In this document: positions 32,858 to 42,290 of the stretch, piece by piece
How the letters are laid out: the number at the start of each line of letters is the position of its first letter
Numbering within the stretch: the stretch's first letter is position 1
Origin: Ectocarpus siliculosus
Lineage: Eukaryota; Sar; Phaeophyceae; Ectocarpales; Ectocarpaceae
DNA: 64,000 bases
Reading direction: 5' to 3'
Assembly (NCBI GenBank): GCA_000310025.1
Contig: FN648587.1
Coordinates: 14,340 to 78,339, forward strand
Position numbers and translations under genes: made by a program
Notes under the pieces: generated by a model
What the model was told of the DNA's origin: nothing
Database searches by the model: none
Seen by the model: only the letters and a program-made list of their open reading frames with translations

Positions 32858-33828
32858 TTGCTCTGCATTCCGTCTTCCCGCCCCGAGTAGGTGTGGGCAG
32901 TGAGGGGGGCCGGGCGCCTTTAGTTAGCTCGTTGCTGGGTTCCCTCAGGCTTTGCGGATCTTTCCTTTGTTGACACGAATTATTCTGAGGTTGTCGTTCG
33001 TTTTAGCGTTGCACTTATCGCCGGCAGCCGCGTGGGAGGTATCCCTCCCACCTAGGGAATGTCTTGATTCATGTAGCTTGTGCTTCATACATATGCTACT
33101 ATTGGCCGTTCGGCCGCACCCTTTTCGTTTTGGGTTTGCGTGGCCAATATATACATACCGTTTCCTCGGTGCCTTTTCCCTTGGGGGTTGCGTGTCCAAC
33201 ACACACACCACACACCACACATGCCGTCTTAGTTCATGTGCCTCTCGCGTACTGACGTACCTCGTGGTGCACGCCCAACTAACACCAACACATATGCACA
33301 CCAATATCGCCGTCGCTAGCAATCCCGTCTGTGAGTAGATAGACTTGCACTTGGATAAGCCCGGCGAGATGTTGTGTTAGTTGGTCTGTGCGCTGTCATG
33401 TTTTCTCGACGGTACGCCTGGATACACAGCATCAAATCGACGTTCGCTTTGTAACGTAATTTCACACGCGGCCATACAAATTGGGCCCCGAAAAGAAATA
33501 TATACATACCATGCTGTGTGCCTTTTATATGTTGATGGGAACCCGTGCGGTCACTTCTCCGCGCCCAGGTTTCCTCTTCACAAAAAAAAAAAAAAAAAGA
33601 GCAGGGGAGGGGGGGGGGGGGGGGATCTTGATATCTGTATTCCCGACGCCCCTCCACCGCCCCTTTGTCTTGTCGCATGCCCAATGCTCTCATAGACACT
33701 TCCTGGTTTGGTTCGAAATTCGAAATCGTTGTCTGTGTCGCCCCACTCCGAACTGTTCTTTACGCTTGACTCACGGGTAGGTTGCAGCAGAAAACTGGCT
33801 GCGGACGCTTGACCTCCGCCACAAAAGT
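32858..33828 (+). other. spacer between gag and RT in the DIRS-like element
   Basis: About 970 bp with stops in all frames. It contains CA-rich runs near 33195-33220, a 17-base A-run at 33582-33598 followed by a G-run at 33607-33624, and several ATATATACATACC phrases. No gene seen. Confidence 0.5.
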
Positions 33829-35660
33829 GTGGAGTGGATCATGCCCCCGGCCCCCCTGTTGCCGCCAGATGAGTCCGAGTGGGCGCGAGTGGGCGCCTTT
33901 CCCACGGCCTCTCGCGGGTTTCCTACTTTGGACGAGGTCACCCGGGACCCGATGGAAGGCGAATTACGTCGCTTGCCATGGCAGGCTCCCGTGTGGGATG
34001 CCAAGGGTTTCGTCCCAGGATTCGTGCGAGCCCATGCTGGGTTCTGGGAGGAGTGCATTCTCCGTGATCATCCCTTACGAGATACGTTGACTTCGTACAT
34101 CCGGGATGGCGTTGACCTTTATGACCTTCTGCTTCCCAAATTCCAAGGCGAGTCGCCGTCTCTCCCCTACAATGTTGAGCATTTCCCGCAGCGCATTTTC
34201 TCCAACCACCGTTGGCCGCTGGAATTTGACAACTTCGTCGAGGCGGAAATGCAATCCTTGCTCGACCGAGGTTGCATTTCCCGGTGGGCTGACGTCAAGA
34301 GCTCCACCGGTCCGGTGCGTCCTCGCATGATCATGGCTTTGTCGGTGGAGACGTCCAAACCGCGTCTTATTTATGACGCTCGACCGCTCAACAGCTGCAC
34401 ACGGAAAATACCCTTCGTCATGGACACGGTAGCGCGCGTGGCTAGCATTGTGTCGTCGGGATGCTACATGACGTCACTCGACGACTCCTCAGCGTTTCAT
34501 CATGTTCTTCTGCGGCCATCGGCATGGCCTCTCTTCGGCTTATCCTACAAGGGCGTCGACTACTGCTGGTGCGTCCTCCCGTTCGGACTTAGCCTCAGCT
34601 CGGACGTCTACCATACTCTCAGGGAAGCAAAGACGGCCTTTCAGCGTTCCAAAGGCGCCCCTTCCCTCGCATACCTCGATGGTTCTTGGCGAAGGCAACT
34701 TTCTGGCCACATACGGCTTTGGCGGGAGGGGAAGCGGTCCTCGCCACCATGCTGGCTGCGCTCTTCTGCGGACAATTCCTGTCACTCAAGAAGTGCGAGC
34801 TTCGACCCGTCACAGCTCTACGATACCTCGGCATCATCTGCGATTCGGGGACAATGACCCTCCGGATGCCCCAAGATAAGCTGGACAAGCTGCATGGCAT
34901 ACTCGGAACAGCTCTGGCCGATGGGGGCGTGTCCTACCGAACGCTGCAACGCGTTGCGGACAAGTGCAAGAGTTCCAGAATTGGCTATCGCTGACAGCTT
35001 TTTCGCACGACGGGCCGTGGCAGCGAGCGAGCCATCTCATCGTCAACATCGACGGATCATCAGACGCGTCTTCCCTTGGCTGAGGTGGTGCGATCAACAT
35101 TGAGGGAGCTCAATACCGCGCAGGTGCCGTGTTCCCCGACGATTGGCTACACAAACATATCAACAAGAAGGAGATTTTGCGTTGTACCACTTGTTGCGCG
35201 TCTTGTGTGGGCGTTTTCCGGCTTCCTTGCAGCGGGCGCACGTGGTCATCGACGTCGACAACACCGCGGTGTGGGGATCTCTCGACAGGGGGCGGGCGCA
35301 CGACACAGAAACGCATGCACTTCTTGTTCGTTTGTTCGAGCTACAAGTCGAGTATGAGTTTATTCTATCCCTCAAATGCGTCCCGTCGGCTGCCAGTGTC
35401 GCCGCTGATGATGTATCTCGCCCTTCGCATGAGGACATCATCAGGCTCAACCCGGCGGCCTTTCAGGCTCTCTGGGAGGACATGGGGCCGTTTACTATCG
35501 ACCTCATGGCCTCCGACGCTTCGGTTCAGCGTATCCCGGGGTCGGGCGTTGTGCTGCCGATTTTCTCGCAATATGATTGCGAGTGTTCATCGGGTGTAGA
35601 TGCTTTCGCCCAAGACGTGTCGTTGCGCCCAGGTACTCTAGGAAGAGCATTCAGTTAATG
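33829..35660 (+). pseudogene. DIRS-type reverse transcriptase and RNase H, broken
   Basis: RT is open from 33829 to about 34680, with SNHRWPLEFDNFVEAEM, KPRLIYDARPLN, MTSLDDSSAFHHVLL (first catalytic Asp) and LPFGLSLSSDVYHTL. The active site reads YLD at 34672-34680, then GGT where Asp is usual, and the frame is lost by one base right after. The thumb (CELRPVTALRYLGIICDSG) follows in another frame to 34994. A further shift near 34970 enters RNase H: LIVNIDGSSDASSLG (catalytic Asp at 35051-35053), then TGA at 35081-35083 where Trp is expected. Another shift lies near 35176 before ALYHLLRVLCG, then VVIDVDNTAVWGSL. A conserved tail IDLMASDAS...GVDAFAQDVS ends at 35658. Clearly inactive. Confidence 0.85.
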
Positions 35661-35935
35661 TTTCCCGTCGCCGGTGATGGCGGGCCCCGTAGTGCAGCAC
35701 CTCGCGGAGTGCCACGCGCATGCGGTTATTGTTGTAACCGATTCTTAGTCTTCCTGGTTATCTCGGGTGTAGCAGGCAGCAGTGCGGTCTATGCTGATTT
35801 CCCTGCCTAACGCGGGGGGATATTTTCCGTGGCCTTGCCCAGACGGGTCCCTGAAAGAGCGGAGGTACCCGAGGTGGTCCATGGTAGCTTACGAGGTTCA
35901 TTTTGCTGCTTTTTATAAAGTGCTGCCGCTCTCCA
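35661..35935 (+). pseudogene. degenerate inter-domain coding region of the DIRS-like element
   Basis: A frame with two internal stops reads MAGPVVQHLAECHAHAV and, after the stops, LPNAGGYFPWPCPDG and WSMVAYEVHFAAFYK. It joins the RNase H tail to the recombinase region in the expected direction. I know no named domain here. Similar composition occurs between RNase H and recombinase in other tyrosine-recombinase retroelements. Confidence 0.5.
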
Positions 35936-36178
35936 AAAAAAAAGAAAGGCTTGACTGACACCGGTACCGTGTTAATGCAGCATGCGGCTCTCGTCCATCT
36001 TGCCCAGTTCCCTCCCTTTGGTGTGGATGGCTTGTGCTTCGTCTCACAGGTCCCCACCCTGCCTCCGGGCGGCTGTGTCCAGTATGTAGCGTGTTCGTCG
36101 TGACAGACGGAAAACGAGGGACATTACGACCGTTGTTGGTCCTACGCTGTTCAGCCTACCCGTGGGCGTCCGGTCCCG

Positions 36179-37429
36179 CGTGACCCTCACGGGGCTCGGG
36201 TGTCGATCGATTTCGACGCGCTGCGCGCTCGTGGTGATCAGGTTCTCTCGGCTGCGTCTAACCGTCGTGCTCAACAGCGCAAGTGCGCTGTAGCTGACGG
36301 GTTCGACGCTTTCATGCTTTCGGCGAGTGAACAACGTCGGGGTTAGAAAAAAGGCTTCGAGCCGACAAGGTAGTGGTTCCAAGTGGGTGCACGACAGGGC
36401 ATGCCCTGGCGTCGGCACGACTTGCGGCCGCGATTGCCTTCCGAACTCGCCATGTGCTCAGCGGTATGCTGCCACGTCCATGCAGAAAGGGATCGTGTCC
36501 AAGATGAAGATGGCGATGCAAGAACAGTTGGGAAAAGACAGCAGCTGGGACTCTGCCACGAGCTCGGGCAACGCGTGTTGCAATCCTCTCGTTGACTCCT
36601 ACCTCGTCTTCACGGGGGAGGAACACAAACATGTGGGTGTCGCTGTCAACCAGGCAGAGGCTATGTTACCGCACGTCCTCATCGATTTGTTGAGGGACAT
36701 GCGCTCTTGCGCGCAGACTGCGTCCTCTTTGGCGGGACGTATTGAGCTCACCAGGGATGTCGCTCTGTTATCGCTGGCGTTCGCCTCCATGCGACGAGGC
36801 CATGATCTCTCCTTCACTATGGGATCGCAAGTTCTGCCGTTGCCCGCGGGGCAGGGTCTGACTTTCAGCTTCCAGTTTGGTAGGACCCTCCGCGACTCTG
36901 TCGTTGCTGTGGTCGTGCGTCCGGACGTCACCTGCCCGTCTATTTGTGCGGCGAGCAATTTTACGGCCTACATCAGTGCGGCGGAGCGTATTGGCTGGGA
37001 TTTGTCCCAAGGGCATCTGTTTCCGGTCGTTCTACTGGACGGAACTCGGGGCTGCGCTCCGCTTACGGCGGTTCAGATGACGACCGCCCTGCTAGGGCAT
37101 TTGCGAGCGACGGAGCAGCCGCACCGCCACACGATGCACTCGTTCCGCGTTGGAGGTTCTGTTGTGCAGTCGCTTGAACGGCGATGGACGCTGTCATGAA
37201 AATTGCCGCGTCGAGTACGGAGAGTGTAGCAAAGCGGCATGGTGGCGCCACTACTAGTGTGGGGGCAACGGGTTCCGAGAGGATCTGTAGCGAGCTGTAC
37301 ACAGACTCAAACGCTTTGCCGTTGTCGGCTGACTTCACATGCGATTTCTCTGCGTGTGTTCGCCGCGGAAAGTTAAGAAAGTTTGAGTGGGCGAGACCTA
37401 GCTTAGAGGAGTCAGTGGTCAATAACTAA
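36179..37429 (+). pseudogene. tyrosine recombinase of the DIRS/Ngaro-like element, broken
   Basis: The N-terminal part (VSIDFDALRARGDQVLSAAS) is in one frame from 36179 to 36346. A shift leads into 36327-37199 with CAQRYAATSMQKGIVSK, RIELTRDVALLSLAFASM, the first catalytic Arg in RRGHDLSF (36792-36806), GHLFPVV, and the H-x-x-R motif HSFR at 37137-37148. A last shift near 37180 leads into MDAVMKIAASSTESVAKR, where the tyrosine nucleophile is expected. The codon there is CAT (His, 37238-37240). Three frames plus the lost nucleophile mean no activity. In intact elements this enzyme integrates circular cDNA. Confidence 0.85.
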
Positions 37430-37554
37430 GATGTGGCAGGTCAGATAATCAACAAGAAAGTAATGGGCGGGGCGCAGGCCGGCGCGGTGGGCCTAACCCA
37501 ACCAAATCCAAACACTTACATCGATTGATCTGGGTAAGAGATTAGAACACAACA

Positions 37555-37706
37555 GTAATCTCGGATTGAGACGCATCTAGATTTCGGAACGAAATCGGGA
37601 AGAGTCAGATATTCCAGGAAGGATGTTGGAGATGACCCCACCTAGTTTAGTCCCCTTTTTGTCTCCCGGTATACGCCGGAGCAGAGAAAATAGGATATAT
37701 TTGAGA
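37555..37706 (+). repeat. right terminal direct repeat of the DIRS/Ngaro-like element
   Basis: 152 bp matching 28669-28825 in direct orientation, with a few substitutions and short indels. Homology starts sharply at GTAATCTCGG and stops at TATATTTGAGA. The sequence before it (37430-37554) and after it has no repeat partner that I could find. Confidence 0.8.
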
Positions 37707-38582
37707 CCATCCCACCCGCCCTACACAATGCTCACTATATTCATGTACTTACTGATAATTCCAACACTCTGGGCCTGGGCACACCCAGCCCAGAGGGTTA
37801 CTTGTGGCGAGGCCCTCCTGCCCTACGCCTGAAAAATTGCTTGACCTGTTGGTTGGGCGTAACTCGCACTTGACCTGTTGGGCGGCGGAATTGGGCGGCG
37901 AAACTCTGCCTGTGTATTTTGAATGTGAGCATTTGTTTCCTAAGTCTGCGGCAGTTGTCGAAAGTTTCAGCTGGTGAAGTGTTCTGACCTCCATCAGCTT
38001 GCCATTCGTTCAAAACATGAGCAGCAGTAGCCATATACTCCCCGTCCAAATTGTTTGATCATTTTTCTTTTCATACTATGTATGACCCAATTAATTTAAT
38101 CTAGTGCTTGCAGGCGTATCAGCGCTACTGCGTGTATTTTCGCCGTGATTCGTTTAGTGTTGTTGTGTTGTGATTCCACACCTACACTGCAGGTATTCTA
38201 TGCTTCAGCTAGGGGTGTTTTGACCTTCTTGAACTGGCCATTAAGCCCGTCAAAAACAACAAGTTCCCGCCCAAAAGTTGGTTGAAAACAAAGTAGATCC
38301 CAGTGTAAATATCCATGACAATATCGCCACCAACCAACAATGTAATGATGGATGAATAATATAACTCTGTGCACCCCACATTGATAGTGACCATGGGCCT
38401 TACGTATTTACGCCGTCCTTCCTGCTACCTCTCCGCGTTCCCTTTTCTTAACGCAGCAGAGTTCCACAACATCCACCTGAGAACTATCTCCTAGATAAGG
38501 TGCCCGGCACAGAAAAGTCCGCCGTCGCGAAGAAGGCCCTAGGGAAAGACGGGAGCATCTGTTCACGACGTTTGTACTTAAA
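37707..38582. other. intergenic DNA, no supported gene
   Basis: About 880 bp between the DIRS-like element and the first S repeat. Short frames only, and nothing recognised. GACCTGTTGG-GGGCG occurs twice near 37841 and 37873. Confidence 0.5.
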
Positions 38583-40246
38583 CTAGGGTTAAGGATTGGC
38601 CCCCAGCCCCCCAATGGGGCTGTGGGCCAACATCCAGGACGGTTGGTGGTGAGTGTCCGGGAGGACGGAAAGAAGGAGAAGAAGGGGAGAGGATTGGTAA
38701 GGGCGGGAAGAAGGGACGATGTTGGGAGAGGCAAGGAAGTGATGAAGAATTTCGGCACTCGACGAGCGCGCGGTCCCGTCGGGGGTGAAAGGAACATGTC
38801 AGCCCGTGGTCTTGTCTATCGGAATCGAAAAGCCGAAAAATCGAGGTATACACTATGTACACAACGACGGAGAAGGCCGACGAGGAAGGTACGAAGAGAG
38901 GAAATTGCACCCCACGTTCGAACTCAGTGTGAAAACCGCCGCAAGGATGGAGTGCGAAGGAGCAAAAAAAAACGGAGGCGTCGACGTTTGCGTCTTGGAG
39001 CGATCCTTCTGTATATCGCAGGTACTCACCAACGCAAGACGGGGAGGTCAAATACCCATCGTGAAAGTCAAAGCGCAGGTCATAGCTACATATGACTCAT
39101 GTGCGGAGAAGTTACCACGGAGACTTATCAACAAGAAGTTTGAAGGCCGGCTGAGAAGGGTTGAAGACACAAACACTTACGCGGCGACGATGGCAAGCGC
39201 AACGTCAAAACTTCAAAAGAAGAAAAGCGCATACAAAAAAAGAAAAGGCCGGATGGCGAACAGGTAGTCCAGTCCACAAGTATCGAGGAGGACGTCGGAA
39301 CGGTTTTTAATGTGGAGACAACAGCAACAACAACAACGATGAAGGTCGACCCTTCCCGCGTCATTCGGTGTAAAATGATAAATGCAAAAGATGTACTGCG
39401 TAAAGATCCAGCGGTCTTTTTCGGCAGTGGCAAAGAAATATGCGACCACATGCCGCGAAAAAAAAAAAAGTTGAGCGGGATACTCTAGTAAATAGAACAG
39501 CGCAGCGTCTTCTCTGTTGTTGCAGGCAGGTCTGCTTCCACAACCCGGGAGTCCAACCCACTCTTGTATTTCGGCCTACAAGGATCCAATCGACACAAGC
39601 ACCGGTAGGAGAGTGCGTGGCAGATGCCGTGATAGCACAACTCCAATCTCCTACGACATCTATGTACAGTAGTACTGCTGTCGTTGTAGCACCATGTGGA
39701 ACTTCTCCGACGGGTCCTCCTGCGCGGTAACGACAACATGGCGAGAGCTCTACGTGTACCCGTCGTCGACACATGTGGCAGCCGCGAGCCACACGAAAGG
39801 ATGTTTGCATCGCATTGTACTATGGTTCGCCGTGGCAGGAAGTATCCCTTCCAGTTCGGTCGTTGCGGTACTTGTAGCACGCGGACGTCGTTCGGCGTCT
39901 AGTCCATACCGCTGTTGCAAAAAAAACACAGCAGCAGCAGTAATCGAGCTATGCATGATTTTTTTTGCTGGTTCACTTTTGCCTCCACAACCCGAGAATC
40001 CCACTGCTGTATCTCGACCTACAATACTCCAATCAACAAACCAGCACTGGCTGAAGTGCGTGGAAGATGCTGTGACAGCACAACTAAGTCGACACTCGTA
40101 CGACTTCCATGTAAAGTCGGCGTCTGGTCCATACTGCTGTAGAAATTCAAAAATCGAGCCATCTTTCTTTTATTTTTTCCATACTAATAACAAGAAATGT
40201 ATCACGTCACGACCACCATCCTGTAAGTATATATATAACATGATAT
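38583..40246 (+). repeat. S repeat family, copy 1
   Basis: A 1.66-kb interspersed repeat also present at 49497-50832 and 61960-63668. It starts CTAGGGTTAAGGATTGGCCC, with a hairpin-prone GCCCCCCAATGGGGC inside the first 45 bp, and ends ATCCTGTAAGTATATATA followed by ACATGATAT. Frames on both strands differ in length between copies, so it is probably non-coding. It contains an internal diverged duplication: CCACAACCCG-GA-TCC...TTGTATTTCGGCC at 39538 versus 39976. No terminal inverted or long direct repeats were seen. Class unknown. Confidence 0.75.
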
Positions 40247-40670
40247 ATGCCATATACTACAGTAGGAAGTCTTCTCCTTTCTGACCATCCATGCGCAAAA
40301 CATTACAGCCTAGTTGTTGTGATTAGCCTCGTGTTTCGCCTTTATGCCCATGCGCCAAAACATGCAGCCTTCTCATTGTCATCCTGTAGAAGGTATACTC
40401 ATTTTTTTTCAATTTGCGGGTGCATAGAAAGATGGTTATCGTGGTTACAACCCGTCCCGGTCTACGCCCCGAACAGAGACAGACGTGACCGTCTGTCTGT
40501 GATTTCAAAACAGTTCGTCAACAAAGTATTCGATGCGGTATGTTGTTTCCTCTTCAACTTTTTACTGAAGAATACATAATATCTACTGGTGTTGTCCGTG
40601 CCATGACCTTTTTATATTTTTTCTATCTTTTAACAGTAGTAGAACTCCAACCAAATATTTGTTCAGGAGG

Positions 40671-40972
40671 GGAAGGACTGCACACTGCTGGTGTCAGTCA
40701 AACCCAGCGGCCTTGTGATCAAGGAGGGGGATATATCCTTCTCCCGACGTCCCCATTGGGGCATCGGTGCCACTACGCGTGCGTGTGCGCCAAGCACAAA
40801 GACGTCCTCAAGGACGTCTTTGTGGTCTAGGACAAGCGCAACGCCAAGTGCTTCGAGAAACAACAGGGGTCCAGAGTCGAGCAGGCCGAGAAACTCGCCC
40901 GCATCGAGGCGACGGTCGGGTTCGCGGCGCTCGCCTCAGACTCTGACGACGAACTCCTCAAAGACTCGTAGC
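40671..40972 (+). pseudogene. broken ORF fragment of unknown family
   Basis: A GC-richer island. One frame gives LLVSVKPSGLVIKEGDISFS and RRPHWGIGATT. A shift leads to CAKHKDVLKDVFVV, a TAG at 40828-40830, then the same frame continues with AKCFEKQQGSRVEQAEKLAR, IEATVGFAALASDSDDELL and a final stop at 40970-40972. The acidic, helical C-terminus looks like a real protein end. I do not recognise it. It may be a gene fragment carried here by a transposon. Confidence 0.4.
40797..40822. repeat. perfect hairpin, 11-bp arms
   Basis: CAAAGACGTCC, loop TCAA, then GGACGTCTTTG. It lies inside the broken ORF above (encoding KDVLKDVF), just before its internal TAG. Confidence 0.85.
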
Positions 40973-41869
40973 GCTTAATTGAGCGTGCTTGAGTCACCCG
41001 TAGTAGTTCCTGGTTTGAATCAGGGCTATTGACACTTTCTTGGGCTGTTGACACGCCCACTTTTTGTGGGCACTAGACAGGCATCGTTGCGTGTCCTCCG
41101 TTTGTACGTTCTACGAGCACACATCAAACGGTTTCGGAAACGACCAAGTCCGCATCCAAGGCTCTCCACCGTCTTTTTACATACACCGCTCTGTTTGCAT
41201 TCCTTTTGTATCGCCCCCTGTGTTCAAGCCCGTCAGGGCACTCATTCCGGAGGGAGATCTTGTACACATATATATGCTGTGGACGCACACCGCCGCATCC
41301 GAGGAGGAGTAGGTCTGTCTGTCCAGTGGTGTGGTGACAGGATGCTCGGACGAGTCTGTGCCCTGCGATACAATCTTTGTGTGGTTCACTACGCTGTTGT
41401 GGCTGGTGAAGTATCTGGACCTTTTGAACAGCAAACCTACGCCTCAGGTCAAGTGAGGGTGGCGAGAGGATTTTGTCTGAGCCGTGGGCAGAACGTGGGC
41501 CCGTCTCAGATAAAAAAACAACGTTATCTCACCCTCTTTTTGCCTGCTGTACAACCATAGCCTACGAAGCGACCGCAGCACACAGCACACACCCGCTACT
41601 GCAGAGACTCTTATCCCCGAGATTCTCTCCTCCTTCATCTCCATCCGCCGCCTCTTTTCTATCATATGTGAGATTCCAACCAATTTTTTTGGTAGGATTT
41701 AGTCGATCGATACTATTCAAGACGTGACGGAATCACACCGATGGGAATCGAGCTAGCTGGAACAAGGTGCCCCGCCTCCGAAACGTGTTCTTGTGGAAAG
41801 ACGTTGTGCGAAAAAGGCTGTCGCGTCATCAAACGCTTCGTAACGCCAAGACTACCATACGTCATCGAA

Positions 41870-42290
41870 AGGAGGAGCTTTCCGTGAAAGTCCATGGAGG
41901 TAGCGAAAAGTGCCATGGAAGTCCATGAAAGTCATCCATGAATCGCTTCATGGCGGCAGCCCATGAAAAATTCCACGGATGTCGACCATCTTTACATAAA
42001 GCCGAAATGGTGTTCGACGAACGAAATCGTTGTAGACAGTCATGAATGTTCCTAAAGTATTTTGATGGAATTCCATGGGTTTCCAATGAAATCCCATGAA
42101 AGTGTACGAAGCGTTTCATGGAACCCCATCGAGTACCATGGAAGTGTATGGGATATTTCATGCAAGTCCGTAAGTCACCCCATTTTTCAGGTCATGGAAT
42201 TGCATGGACTTCAATGAAATGACTTACATGAACCTTTCACGGGCGCTCATCGAAGCCTATTTGTTGTCGATGGAATTCCACGGCATGTGT
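41870..42290. repeat. cluster of CATGGAA / CATGAAA words
   Basis: About 420 bp in which CATGGAA, CCATGAAA, TTCCATGG and their complements recur roughly every 15-30 bp on both strands, without a fixed period. The words are partly palindromic. No open frame. It looks like degenerate foldback or short-motif satellite DNA. Confidence 0.65.

Larger units (their letters stand above)
28669..37706 (+). mobile_element. DIRS/Ngaro-like tyrosine-recombinase retrotransposon, decayed
   Basis: A 9.0-kb element bounded by direct repeats. In order it has a gag-like ORF with a zinc knuckle, RT-RNase H with a YLD-type active site, and a tyrosine recombinase with RRGHDLSF and HSFRVGG. There is no integrase and no LTR of TG...CA type. 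Such elements integrate through a circular intermediate using the recombinase, without target duplication. Several lesions show this copy is dead. Its left end lies about 160 bp upstream of the glycosyltransferase ATG, on the opposite strand. The B1/B2 partners of the split repeats were not found. Confidence 0.85.

Noticed and set aside
38578-39095. Frames of up to 160 codons in S copy 1
   Set aside because: The matching frames in the other two S copies are shorter and shifted, so the repeat is not kept as coding sequence.
40985-41040. tRNA-like T-arm (CCTGGTTTGAATCAGG)
   Set aside because: A T-loop-like hairpin only. No acceptor stem, D-arm or anticodon arm could be folded around it.
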